A DNA stretch of 64,000 nt from NCBI GenBank assembly GCA_047967505.1, contig CM106540.1; one strand, 5' to 3'. Below, piece after piece: positions 1 to 12,496 of the stretch. Below the pieces are notes generated by a model. The model was given only the letters and a program-made list of their open reading frames with translations, searched no databases and was not told the origin of the DNA. The DNA is from Dipteris shenzhenensis (taxonomy: Eukaryota; Polypodiophyta; Polypodiopsida; Gleicheniales). Made by a program: the position numbers and the translations under genes. Position 1 is the first letter of the stretch; the number at the start of each line of letters is the position of its first letter.

Positions 1-500
1 GACACCTCATTCTCTCTCTTAATCTCTCTCTCTCTCTCTCTATAACTCTTAAGTATTTTTCATTCCTCTCTCTCTCTCCCTCTCTCTCCCTCTCTCTCTT
101 TCTCTCTCCCTCTCTCTCTTTCTCTCTCTCTCCCTCTCTCTCCCTACTCTCTCCCTCCCTCAAGGAGCCACGGTCCCCAAGAGAAGCCAAGGTCCCCAAG
201 AGACCCGCTTCTCTCTCTTAATCTCTCTCCCTCTCTCTCCTCTCTCTTTCTTTCCCTCCCTACTCTTCTCTCTCATTTAAAAATATAATATAAAAGATGT
301 AAATATATAAAACTCTCTTTACTTTCTCTCTCTCTCTCTCTCTCCTCCTAAATCTCCTTGTAGCCATAGTCAAGACACCTCATTCTCTCTCTTAATCTCT
401 CTCTCTCTCTCTTTGACAACTCTTAAGTATTTTTCTCTCTATCCTCATCCCACTTATTCTCTCTCTCCCTCTCCCTCCCTCTAGCACAGAAGTTTCATTC

Positions 501-531
<31 letters not shown>

Positions 532-960
532 TCTCTCTCCCTCTCTCTCTCTCCCTCTCTCTCCCTAAGTCTCCCTCTTCTCTTCTCTCTCTCTCTCTCT
601 TTTCCTCTCTCCTCTCGCCACGTTTCATTCCCATAAACATCTCTCTCTCTCTCCCTCTCTCTCTTTCTCTCTCTCCCTCTCTCTCTTTCTCTCTCCCTCT
701 CTCTCCCTACTCTCTCCCTCCCTCAAGTAGCCACGGCCCCCAAGAGACCCGCTTCTCTCTCTTAATCTCTCTCCCCCTCTCTCCTCTCTCTTTACCAGCT
801 TCTCTCTCTTAATCTCTCTCCGCCTCTCTCCTCTCTCTTTCTTTCCCTCCCTACTCTTCTCTCTCATTTAAGGAGCCCCTCTTCTCTGTGTGAGTCTCTC
901 TCTCTCTCTCCCTCTCTTAAGGAGCCCCTCTTCTCTCTCTTGATTTCTCTCTTTCCCTCC
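1..960. repeat. CT-rich microsatellite block
   Basis: Almost continuous (CT)n, (CTCTCC)n and (TCCC)n tracts, broken by short unique pieces. The phrases 'caagacacctcattctctc' and 'ccaagagacccgcttctc' recur, so larger units containing the microsatellite have also been duplicated. Arginine/glutamate-rich frames on the minus strand are simple translations of GAGA tracts. No gene is supported. Confidence 0.95.
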
Positions 961-989
961 CTCCCTATTCTCCCATTTCTCAAATTTAC

Positions 990-1260
990 AAACTCAAATA
1001 TAAATAAAAAACTAATTAAAATAGAACTCAAAAACTCAAATAAGAAACTAATTTAAAAAGAATTGTAATGCCTTCTAAAAGACCACCCTCCTCAAAAACT
1101 TTAAGAATAAACTAATTGAAAAAGAATTATAAGTAAAGAAAAAGAATTACAATACGAATTTTAAGAAATAGAACTCAAAAACCTTAACAAGAAACTAATT
1201 GAAAAGAATTGTAAGTAAAGAAATAGAATTACAAGACGAATAAAAAAGAATGCAAGTACC
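990..1260. repeat. AT-rich degenerate tandem repeat
   Basis: Repeated variants of 'aactcaaataagaaactaatt' and 'aaaagaattgtaagtaaag' at roughly 50-70 base spacing. No coding frame of note is present. Confidence 0.6.
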
Positions 1261-1345
1261 TGGAAAAAGTGAAAAAAGTAAGGCTCGGCTTATCCTTTCT
1301 CTTCCGCTCTTGGTTGCTTCAATGAAACGAGGGGAGAGTTAAAAC
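1240..1345 (+). repeat. Direct repeat flanking the C-rich block, left copy
   Basis: Contains 'gcaagtacctgga' and, about 60 bases on, 'aatgaaacgaggggaga'. The same two phrases in the same order occur at 3925-4045 on the far side of the C-rich minisatellite. The C-rich block therefore sits between two copies of one unit. Confidence 0.6.
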
Positions 1346-1599
1346 TAGTCCACTCCTACACATAAATTTGAATTTTTAAAAAAGAGAGGGAAATTTGAAT
1401 TCATTATAAATTTGAATTCAAATTTGTGTTCAACATTCTTCTTATACTTTCTTCTTATACGTTCCTTTTGAATTCAAATTTATGTTCAACATTCTTCTTG
1501 ATACTTTCTTCAACATTCTTCTCAATTCTCGTAAGTCCTTTTCATTCTCGTAAGTCCTTTTCATGTAAGTCCTTTTCATTCTTCTCGTAAGTCAAATCT

Positions 1600-1927
1600 T
1601 ATTTTTCGTTCTTGCTCGTGATAGTAAGTCAAATCGTCCTCTCCCATCTCTCTCCTTCTGCTCCCTCTCTCTCTCTCCTTCTCTCTCTCTCCTCTCTCTC
1701 CTCTCCTTCCCTCCATCCATCCCTCGACCCAATCCTCTCCTCCAACCTCCTTCCCTCCGCCGCCAAAACTCCTCCCTTCCCCTCGCCCCCCTCCTTCCCC
1801 AAACTCCCCCTCCCCCTCCCCCCTCCCCTCCCGCTACCCTTCCCCTCTCCCGTCGCCTAACCTCTTCCTCCCCTACCCCTTTTTCCCCCTACCCCCTTTT
1901 AACCTTCCTCCCTTTTCCACACCCCCC
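1600..1927. repeat. Pyrimidine-rich low-complexity sequence
   Basis: CT- and CCT-rich lead-in to the minisatellite. A plus-strand frame of about 80 residues here is only serine/proline/leucine runs and is not credible as a gene. Confidence 0.8.
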
Positions 1928-3540
1928 TTGGCAACCCCCCCAACCCTTCCACCCTCTTCCCCACTCTCCCTTTGGCCCCCCCTCCCTCCCTCCTTGGCGA
2001 CACCCCCCTCCTCTCACCCAGCCCCCCCTCCGCAACCCCTCCCTGGGGCTGGCGGCCGCGGCCGCCAGCCCCCCCCTCCTCTCACCCAGCCCCCCCCTCT
2101 TCACCCTCCCCCCCCCTTCGCAATCCACCCATCCCCCCCCGTTCACCCTCCCTCTCTCCCTGGGCTGGCGGCCGCGGCCGCCAGCCCCCCCCTCCTCTCA
2201 CCCATCCCCCCCCTTCACCCTCCCTGGGCTGGCGGCCGCGGCCGCCAGCCCCCCCCCCCCTCCTCTCACCACCCAACCCCCCCCTCTTCACCCTCCCCCC
2301 CCCTTCGCAACCCATCCTCCCCCTTCACCCTCCCTGGCTGGCGGCCGCGGCCGCCAGCCCCCCCCCCTCTCCTCTCACCCAGCCCCCCCCTCTCCTCTCA
2401 CCCAGCCCCTTCGCAACCCCCTCTCCTCTCTCCCTGGGCTGGCGGCTACGGCCGCCAGCCCCCCCCCCTCCTCTCACCCACCCCTCCCTCTTCACCCTCC
2501 CGCCCCCCCTTCGCAACCCACCCATCCCCCCCCCTTCACCCTTCGTGGCTGGCGGCCGCGGCCGCCAGCCCCCCCCCTCCTCTCTCCCCCCTCCTCTCAC
2601 CCAGCCCCCCCCTCTCCTCTCTCCCTGGGCTGGCGGCCGCGGCCGCCAGCCCCCCCCCTCCTCTCACCCAGCCCCCCCCTCTTCACCCTCCCCCCCCTTC
2701 ACAACCCACCCATCCCCCCCCTTCACGCTCCCTGGCTGGCGGCCGCGGCCGCCAGCCCCCCCCCTCCTCTCACCCAGCCCCCCCCTCTCCTTCCTCTCTC
2801 CCTGGGCTGGCGGCCGCAGCCGCCAGCCCCCCCCCTTCCTCTCACCCAGCCCCCCTCTTCACCCTCCCTGGCTGGCGGCCGCGGCTGCCAGCCCCCCCCT
2901 CCCTCTCACCCAGGGGGGTCTTCACCCTCCCCACCCCTCCTTCGCGACCCACCCATCCCCCCTTCACCCTCCCTGGCTGGCGGCCGCGGCCGCCAGCCCC
3001 CCCCCCTCCTCTCACCCAGCCCCCCCCCCTCTCCTCTCACCCAGCCCCTTCGCAACCTCCTCTCCTCTCTCCCTGGGCTGGCGGCCGCGGCCGCCAGCCC
3101 CCCCCCTCCTCTCACCCAGCCCCCCTCTCTTCACTCTCCCCCCCCCACGCTCCCCCCCCCTTCGCAACCCACCCTCCCTGGCTGGCGGCCGCGGCCGCCA
3201 GCCCCCCCCCTCCTCTCACCCAGCCCCCCTCTCTTCACTCTCCCCCCCCCCTTCGCAACCCACCCTCCCTGGCTGGCGGCCGCGGCCGCCAGCCCCCCCC
3301 CCCCCTCCTCTCACCCAGCCCCCCCCTCTTCACCCTCCCCCCCCCCCCCTTCGCAAGCCCTCCCCCACCCCCCCTTCCCCCCTCAGCCGCTCCCCCACCC
3401 TCCGGGGCTGGCGGCCGCGGCCGCCAGCCGCCCCTCTTCACCCTCCCCCCCCTCCCCCTCTCAACCGTGCCCCCCCTCCCTCCTCCCCCCCTCAGCCGCT
3501 CCCCCACCCTCCCGGGCTGGCGGCCACGACCGCCAGCCCC
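1928..3540. repeat. C-rich minisatellite carrying a 22-bp GC palindrome
   Basis: Units of about 65-140 bases consist of C-runs ('cccccccctcctctcaccca', 'cttcaccctccc', 'ttcgcaaccca') and end in a perfect 22-base palindrome with arms GCTGGCGGCCG (NotI and SacII sites inside). Copies start at 2048, 2164, 2228, 2337, 2438, 2548, 2629, 2735, 2806, 2871, 2976, 3077, 3181, 3272, 3407 and 3516. Twelve are perfect; those at 2438, 2806, 2871 and 3516 carry one or two substitutions. Open frames over 640 residues exist on the plus strand, but they only translate the repeat (GGRGRQPPP, LAAAAASPP) in two frames at once. Confidence 0.9.
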
Positions 3541-3905
3541 CCCTCTTCCCCCCACGACCGCCAGCCCCCCCTCCTCCCCCCCCTCAGCCGCGCCCCCCCT
3601 CCTCCCCCTCTCAGCCGCGTCCCCCCTCCCTCCCCCTCTCAGCCGCTCCCCCCTCCTCTCAGCCGCGCCCCCCCCTCCCCCTCTCAGCCGCTCCCCCCTC
3701 CTCCTCTCAGCCCCCCTCCCCACCCACCCGCCGCGCCAGCCTCCCCTCCCACCCCCTTCCCTCCCACCCACCTCCCTCTTCGCCCCTTCTTCCCCTCCCT
3801 TCCTCCTCCCTCCCGTCCCACCCTCTTCCTCCCCTCCCTTCCTCCTCCCTCCCCTCCCTCCCCTCCCCTGAACCTTTCTCTCTCTAGTTTCTCTCTCTTC
3901 AAATT
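3541..3905. repeat. C-rich tail of the minisatellite
   Basis: Poly-C/CCT sequence with 'ctcagccgc' repeated about every 25-40 bases. The GC palindrome is lost. It ends in '(tc)n' and an A-rich stretch. Confidence 0.8.
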
Positions 3906-3914
3906 TTAAAAAAG

Positions 3915-4050
3915 AAACTAGAAAAAAAAGTTTGCAAGTACCTGGAAACAGTTTGTAAGTTTGCTCTTTCTTGCTTTCTTGCTCTTCCTTCCTTGCTCTC
4001 TTGATCGTCCTTGCTTTCTTGCTTGAATGAAATGAGGGGAGAATGAATGA
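3915..4050 (+). repeat. Direct repeat flanking the C-rich block, right copy
   Basis: 'gcaagtacctggaaac' followed by 'gaatgaaatgaggggagaa', matching 1240-1345. Between them are repeated 'cttgctttcttgctc' pyrimidine runs. Confidence 0.6.
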
Positions 4051-4074
4051 ATGAAGGAAGACTATATATAAGAA

Positions 4075-4640
4075 AAATTAGGTTTTCCTCCTCCTCTCCT
4101 ATTGGCTTTCCATTCCTCCCCTCTCTCCTATTGGCTTTTCATTTATCTCCTCTCCCATTGGCTCCCATTACTCCCCCTCTCCTATTGAACCCCCATCCCT
4201 CATCCATTAGCCCTCCTCCCATCCATCCATTTCTTCTTCCTCCCCATTGCCACCACTCCCATCCCACATTTCCACCACGTCCCATACTCCTCCCATTTTC
4301 CAAAATCCCATATTTCCCCATCTCACCCTCCTCTTTTTCATCCCCTATTAACTTCCTCACTCATTTCACTCCCTTATTAGCCTACTCCCCTATTACCTTC
4401 CCCTCTCCCATTCCATTCTTCCCTCCCCACTCTCACTTCCACTTCCCATTACTCACTTGCCATTTAAAAACTATTAATATATTATTATACTATTTTTTAT
4501 ACTTATTATCATACACCCTTATTACTTCCCTATCCTATTCCACTCCTCCCTCCTCATTCCCACTTCCACTTCCCATTACTCACTTGCTATACACATTTGC
4601 AAACTATTAATATATTATTACATGATTTTTTATACTATTT
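4075..4640. repeat. Pyrimidine-rich repeats with CCAAT-like units
   Basis: Around 4090-4190 the phrase 'ctcctattggc' or 'ctcccattggc' recurs at about 35-base spacing; it is a CCAAT box in inverse orientation, though nothing shows promoter function. A second duplication of about 125 bases pairs 4436-4505 with 4561-4640 ('cttcccattactcacttgc' then 'actattaatatattatta'). No gene is seen. Confidence 0.55.
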
Positions 4641-4869
4641 GTAAACTTACATATGGGCAAAATCACAGGTGTCAAAGCGATCCTATTGTGGTCATACAAC
4701 AACTATGCTTTTATTCAAGGGCATATTTATCCTCATCAACAAGCTTATTTACTCAAGGTATGAAGTGCATAATTTGTGCACTAGGTGTTTACTTTGTGCC
4801 AAAATTGTTTGCCACACACACACACACATATACATATACCGAGAATTTTCTAATATTATCGCATCTACA

Positions 4870-7800
4870 TTTCTCCAATGGGCACAAAACTTTGTACACT
4901 CCTCAACCTAGGTCTTATTGACTTGCATACAAAGTGGTGCACCCATCTCATAAGTACTTGTTCGGATAACACACCTCCTATGTATTTTATGACGATTGTG
5001 CATAACACTAGCAACAAAATGGTGTATCATGTGAGACAGACTATGCAAAGCATATCCAATGGACACAAGACTTTACACGTTCCTCAACCTAGGCAGTATT
5101 GACTTGTGTGCAAAGTGGCATCCCCATCCGATAAGTACTTGTTTGAAAAATACACCTACGATCGTGTTTTTTGACGATTGTGCATGACACTAAGGCAATA
5201 AGGGTGTTTTATGCTTGATCGACAATGCAAAGCATATCCGATGGGCACAATACTTTGCACACACCTTCAACTAGGTAGAATCGACTTACATGCAAAGTGG
5301 CATGCCCATCCCATAAGTGCTTGATCCTATAACATACCTAGAAACGTGTTTTTTGACGGATGTGCATGACACTAGAGTAAAAATAGTATTTAATGCTCGA
5401 TAGACCATGCAAAGGATATCTGATGGGCACAAAACTTTTCGTACGCCTCAACCTAGGTGGTATTGAAATGTTCTCAATGAGGCACACCCATCCGATAAGT
5501 ACTTGGTCAGATAACACACCTAATGGCGTGTTTTTTTGCGAATGTGCATGTCATTAGGAAAAAAATGATGTATACTGCGTGATCGACCATGCAAATCATA
5601 TCCGATGGTGACAATACTTTGCACGCATCTCAATGTAGTTAAAACGGACTTGCGTGCAAAGTGGAGCCCCCATCTTATAAGTACTTATTTGAATAACACA
5701 CCTATGGCCGTGTTTTTATATGGTTGTGCATGACACTAAGGCAAAAACGGTGTGTTATGCTTGATCAACCATGCAAATCATATCCGAAGGTGACAATACT
5801 TTGCACACACCTCAAACTAGTTGAAACGGACTTGCGTGCAAACTAGAGCCCCCATCCGATAAGTACTAGTTTGAATAACACATCTAGGACTGCGTTTTTT
5901 TACGAATGTGCATGACACTAAGATAAAAACGATGTTTTATGCTTGATCGACAATGCAAAGCATATCCGATGGGCACAATACTTTGCACACACCTTCAACT
6001 AGGTGGAATTAACTTACATGCAAAGTGGCACGCCCATCGCATAAGTGCTTGATTAGATAACACACCTAGCAGCGTGTTTTTACGGATGTGCATGGCACTA
6101 AGGCAAAAATGGTATTTAATGCTCGATCAACCATGCAAAGCATATCCAATGGGCACAATACTTTGCACATACCTTTAACTAGGTGGAATTGACTTACATG
6201 CAAAGTGGCACGCCCATCGCATAAGTGCTTGATCAGATAACACACCTAGCAGCGTGTTTTTTTACGGATGTGCATGGCACTAAGGCAAAAATGGAATTTA
6301 ATGCTCGATCGACCATGCAAAGCATATCCGATGGGCACGATACTTTGCACACACCTTCAACTAAGTGGAACTGACTTACATGCAAAGTGGCATTCCCATT
6401 GCATAAGTGCTTGATCGGATAACACACCTAGCAGCGTGTTTTTTTACGGATGTGCATGGCACTAAGAAAAAAATGGAATTTAATGCTCGATCGACCATGC
6501 AAAGCATATCCGATGGGCACGATACTTTGCACACACGTTCAACTAAGTGGAATTGACTTACATGCAAAGTGGCATTCCCATCGCATAAGTGCTTGATCAG
6601 ATAACACACCTAGCAGCGTGTTTTTTTACGGATGTGCATGGCACTAAGGCAAAAATGGAATTTAATGCTCGATCGACCATGCAAAGCATATCCGATGGGC
6701 ACGATAATTTGCACACACCTTCAACTAAGTGGAATTGACTTACATGCAAAGTGGCATTCCCATCGCATAAGTGCTTGATCGGATAACACACCTAGCAGCG
6801 TGTTTTTTTACGGATGTGCATGGCACTAAGGCAAAAATTGTATTTAATGCTCGATCGACCATGCAAAGCATATCCGATAGGCATAATACTTTACCTATAC
6901 CTCAACTTAGGTTGTATTAAAATGTTGTCAAAGAGGCACACCCATCCGATAAGTACTTGGTCAGATAACATACCTAAGGGCGTGTTTTTTTGCGAATGTG
7001 CATACCACTAGGGAAAAAACGGTGTATAATGCGTGATCGACCATGTAAATCATATCCGATGGTGACAATACTTTGCACGCACCTCAACGTAGTTAAAAAG
7101 AACTTGCATGCAAAGTGGAGGCCCCATCTGATAAGTATTTATTTGAATAACACACCTATGGCCGTGTTTTTATATGGTTGTGCATGACACTAAGGCAAAA
7201 ACAGTGTGTTATGCTTGATCGACAATGCAAAGCATATCCGATGGGCACAATACTTTGCACACACCTTCAACTAGGTGGAATTAACTTACATGCAAAGTGG
7301 CACGCCCATCGCATAAGTGCTTGATCAGATAACACACCTAGCAGCGTGTTTTTTTACGGATGTGCATGGCACTAAGGCAAAAATGGTATTTAATGCTCGA
7401 TCAACCATGCAAAGCATATCTGATGGGCACAATACTTTGCACATACCTTTAAATAGGTGGAATTGACTTACATGCAAAGTGGCACGCCCATCCCATAAGT
7501 GCTTGATTGAATAACATACCTATCAGCGTGTTTTTTTACGGATGTGCATGAAACTAAGGCAAAAATAGAATTTAATGGTCGATCGACCATGCAAAGCATA
7601 TCCGATGGGCACAATACTTTGCACACACCTTCAACTAGGAGGAATTTACTTACATGAAAAGTGGCACGCCCATCGCATAAGTGCTTGATCAGATAACACA
7701 CGTAGAAGTGTGTTTTTTTACGGATGTGCATGGCACTAAGGCAAAAATGGTATTTAATGCTCGATCGACCATGCAAAGCATATCCGATTGGCACGATACT

Positions 7801-10800
7801 TTGCACACACCTTCAACTAGGTGGAATTGACTTACATGCAAAGTGGCATTCCCATCGCATAAGTGCTTGATCAGATAACACACCTAGCAGCGTGTTTTTT
7901 TACGGATGTGCATGGCACTAAGGCAAAAATGGTATTTAATGCTCGATCGACCATGCAAAGCATATCCAATGGGTATAATACTTTTCCTATACTTCAACTT
8001 AGGTCGTATTAAAATGTTGTCAAAGAGGCACACCCATCCGATAAGTACTTGGTCAGATAACATACCTAAGGGCGTGTTTTTTTGCGGATGTGCATACCAC
8101 TAGGGAAAAAACAGTGTATAATGCGTGATCAACCATGCAAATCATATCCGATGGTGAAAATACTTTACACCTCAACCTAGTGGAAACGGACTTGCATGCA
8201 AATTGGAGCCCTTATCCGATAAGTACTAGTTTGAATAATACACCTAGGACCGTGTTTTTTCATGGTTGTGCATGACACCAAGGCAAAAACGGTGTCTTAT
8301 GCTTGATCGACAATGCAAAGCATATCCGATGGGCACAATACTTTGCACACACCTTCAACTAGGTGGAATCGACTTACATGCAAAGTGGCACGCCCATCCC
8401 ATAAGTGCTTGATTGGATAACATACCTAGCAGCGTGTTTTTTGACGGAAGTGCATGACACTAGAGTAAAAATAGTATTTAATACTCGATTGACCATGCAA
8501 AGGATATCTGATGGGCACAATACTTTGCACACACTTTCAACTAAGTGAAATGGACTTACATGCAAAGTGGCATTCCCATCGCATAAGTGCTTGATCGGAT
8601 AACACACCTAGGAGCGTGTTTTCTTACGGATGTGCATGGCACTAAGGCAAAAATGGTATTTACTGCTCGATCGACCATGCAAAGCATATCCGATGGGCAT
8701 AATACTTTTCTCATACCTCAACCTAGGTGGTATTAAAATGTTGTCAAAGAGGCACACCCATCCGATAAGTACTTGGTCAGATAACATACCTAAGGGCGTG
8801 TTTTTTTGCGGATGTGCATACCACTAGGAAAAAAATGGTGTATAATGCGTGATCAACCATGCAAATCATATCCGATGGTGACAATACTTTGCACACACCT
8901 CAACCTAGTGGAAAAGGACTTGCATGCAAATTGGAGCCCTTATCCGATAAGTACTAGTTTGAATAACACATCTAGGACTGCGTTTTTTTACGAATGTGCA
9001 TGACACTAAGATAAAAACGGTGTTTTATGCTTGATCGACAATGCAAAGCATATCCGATGGGCACAATACTTTGCACACACCTTCAACTAGGTGGAATCGA
9101 CTTACATGCAAAGTGGCACGCCCATCCCATAAGTGCTTGATCAGATAACATACCTAAAAGCGTGTTTTTTGACGGATGTGCATGACACTAGAGCAAAAAT
9201 AGTATTTAATGCTCGATCGACCATGCAAAGCATATCCGATGGGCACAAAACTTTTCGTACACCTCAACCTAGGTGGTATTGAAATGTTCGCAATGAGGCA
9301 CACCCATCCGATAAGTAATTGGTCAGATAACACACCTAGTAGCATGTTTTTTTACGGATGTGCATGGCACTAAGGCAAAAATGGTATTTAATGCTCGATC
9401 CACCATGCAAAGCATATCCGATGGGCACGATACTTTGCACACACCTTCAACTAGGTGGAATAGACTTATATGCAAAGCGGCACGTGCATCCCATAAGTGC
9501 TTGATTGGATTACATACCTAGCAACGTGTTTTTTGACGGATGTGCATGACACTAGAGCAAAAATAGTATTTAATGCTCGATCGACCATGCAAAGCATATC
9601 CGATGGACACAAAACGTTTCTTACGCCTTAACCTAGGCGGTATTGAAATGTTCTCAATGAGGCACACCCATTCGATAAGTACTTGGTCAGATAACACACC
9701 TAATGGCGTGTATTTTTGCGGATGTGCATATCATTAGGAAAAAAATGGTGTATAATGCGTGATCGACCATGCAAATCATATCCGATGGTGACAATACTTT
9801 GCACACACCTCAATGTAGTTAAAACGGACTTGTGTGCAAAGTGGAGCCCCCATCTTATAAGTACTTATTTGAATAACACACCTATGGCCGTGTTTTTATA
9901 TGGTTGTGCATGACACTAAGGCAAAAACGGTGTGTTATGCTTGATCGACAATGCAAAGCATATCCGATGAACACAATACTTTGCACACACCTTCAACTAG
10001 GTGTAATTGACTTACATGCAAAGTGGCACGCCCATCGCATAAGTGCTTGATCAGATAACACACCTAGCAGCGTGTTTTTTTACGGATGTGCATGGCACTA
10101 AGGCAAAAATGGTATTTAATGCTCGATCGACCATGCAAAGCATATCCGCTGGGCACGATACTTTGCACACACCTTCAAACTTGTGGAATAGACTTACATG
10201 CAAAGTGGCACGCCCATCCCATAAGTGCTTGATCGGATAACATACCTAGCAGCGTGTTTTTTAACGGATGTGCATGACACTAGAGTAAAAAAAGTATTTA
10301 ATGCTCGATCGACCATGCAAATGATATCCGATGGGCACAAAACTTTTTGTATGCCTCAACCTAGGTGGTATTGAAATGTTCTCAATGAGGCACACCCATC
10401 CGATAAGTACTTGGTCAAATAACACACCTAATGGCGTGTTTTTTTGCGGATGTGCATATCATTAGGAAAAAAATGGTGTATAATGCGTGATCGACCATGC
10501 AAATCATATCCGATGGTGACAATATGTTGCATGCACCTCAACGTAGTTGAAACAAACTTGCGTGCAAAGTGGATCCCCCATCTGATAAGTGCTTATTTGA
10601 ATATCACACCTATGGCCGTATTTTTATATGGTTGTGCATGACACTAAGGTAGAAACGGTGTGTTATGCTTGATCGACAATACAAAGCATATTGGATGGGC
10701 ACAATACTTTGCACACACCTTCAACTAGGTGTAATTGACTTACATGCAAAGTGGCACGCCCATCGCATAAGTGCTTGATCAGATAACACACCTAGCAGCG

Positions 10801-12378
10801 TGTTTTTTTACGGATGTGCATGGCACTAAGGCAAAAATGGTATTTAATGCTCGATCAACCATGCAAAGCATATCGGATGGGCACGATACTCTGCACACAT
10901 CTTCAACTAGGTGTAATTGACTCACATGCAAAGTGGCATTCCCATCGCATAAGTTCTTGATTGGATAACACACCTAGCAGCGTGTTTTTTTACGGATGTG
11001 CATGGCACTAAGGCAAAAATGGTATTTAATGCTCGATCGACCATGCAAAGCATATCCGCCGATGGGCATAATACTTTTCTTATACCTCAACCTAGGTGGT
11101 ATTAAAATTTTGTCAAAGAGGTACACCCATCCGATAAGTACTTGGTCAGATAACATACCTAAGGGCGTGTTTTTTTGCGGATGTGCATACCACTAGGGAA
11201 AAAACGGTGTATAATGCGTGATCGACCATGCAAATCATATCCGATAGTGACAATACTTTGCACACACCTCAAACTAGTTGAAACAGACTTGCGTGCAAAC
11301 TAGAGCCCCCATCCGATAAGTACTAGTCTGAATAACACATCTAGGACTGCGTTTTTTGACAAATGTGCATGACACTAAGACAAAAACGATGTTTTATGCT
11401 TGATCGACAATGCAAAGCATATCCGATGGGCACAATACTTTGCACACACCTTCAACTAGGTAGAATCAACTTACATGCAAAGTGGCACACCCATCCCATA
11501 AGTGCTTGATCATATAACATACCTAGCAGCGTGTTTTTTGACGGATGTGCATGACACTAGAGTAAAAATAGTATTTGATGCTCGATTGACCATGCAAAGG
11601 ATATCCAATGGGCACAAAACTTTTTTTATGCTTCAACCTAGGTGGTATTGAAATGTTCTCAATGAGGCACACCCATCCGATAAGTACTTGGTCAGATAAC
11701 ACACCTAATGGCGTGTTTTTGTGCGAATGTGCATATCATTAGGGAAAAAATGGTGTATAATGCGTGATCGACCATGCAAATCATATCCGATGGTGACAAT
11801 ACTTTGCACGCACCTCAACGTAGTTAAAACAGACTTGCGTGCAAAGTGGAGCCCCCATCTTATAAGTACTTATTTGAATAACACACCTATGGCCGTGTTT
11901 TTATATGGTTGTGCATGACAGTAAGGCAGAAATAGTGTGTTATGCTTGATCGACAATGCAAAGCATATTGGATGGGCACAATACTTTGCACACACCTTCA
12001 ACTAGGTGGAATTGACTTACATGCAAAGTGGCATTCCCATCGCATAAGTACTTGATCGGATAACACACCTAGCAGCGTGTTTTTTTTATGGATGTGCATG
12101 ACAGGAGCAAAAATAGTATTTAATGCTCGATGGACCATGCAAAGCATATCCGATGGGCACAACACTTTTTGTACACCTCAACTAGGTGGAATTGACTTAC
12201 ATGCAAAGTGGCACCCGCATCCCATTAGTGCTTGATTGGATAACGTACCTAGTAGGCTCATGTTTTTTTACGGATGTGCATGACACTAGAGCAAAAATAG
12301 TATTTAATGCTTGATTGACCATGCAAAGGATAACTTGGCATGTCCATCTGATGAGTACTTGATCGGATAACTTCTCCC
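4870..12378. repeat. Satellite array, ~182-bp monomer, about 41 copies
   Basis: The junction 'ataacacacct...gcgtgttttt' recurs at 180-184 base steps from about 4966 to 12240 (for example 6237, 6419, 6601, 6783). Monomer subtypes differ at the word after the junction: AGCAGCG, AAGGGCG, AATGGCG, TATGGCCG, AGGACTGCG. The AATGG type is followed by the TATGGCC type in all four occurrences (5510, 9690, 10419, 11696). A four-monomer order repeats with a ~728-base period between 9508 and 10783, so a higher-order structure is forming. The last monomer breaks off near 12370. Monomer length and organisation resemble plant centromeric or heterochromatic satellites; the actual location is unknown. Open frames of 60-110 residues inside are repeat translations. 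Confidence 0.95.
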
Positions 12379-12496
12379 ACTAATAAATTAAGTACTAATT
12401 AAAAATTATAATAAATAAGTAGATTATTAAAAAGAGACTAATATTTATGTAATTGTTGCCACTGCAGCTTGCTTGTGAAGGACTCTCACAAAGGAG
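12379..12496 (+). other. AT-rich leader with possible splice acceptor
   Basis: Starts where the satellite stops. It is AT-rich and ends 'tgccactgcag' followed by a purine-rich leader just before the ATG at 12497. The TGCAG could be the 3' end of a 5'-UTR intron. No terminal inverted repeat was recognised here. Confidence 0.35.

Noticed and set aside
392-867. Arg/Glu-rich minus-strand frames
   Set aside because: Direct translation of GAGA microsatellite.
1928-3909. Two proline-rich open frames of about 645 residues
   Set aside because: They read the same C-rich minisatellite in two frames at once, with no domain and no codon signature beyond the repeat.
6233-11918. Repeated 60-112 residue open frames on both strands
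   Set aside because: Each is a translation of the satellite monomer. They recur with the monomer and in both orientations, with no sign of protein-level conservation.
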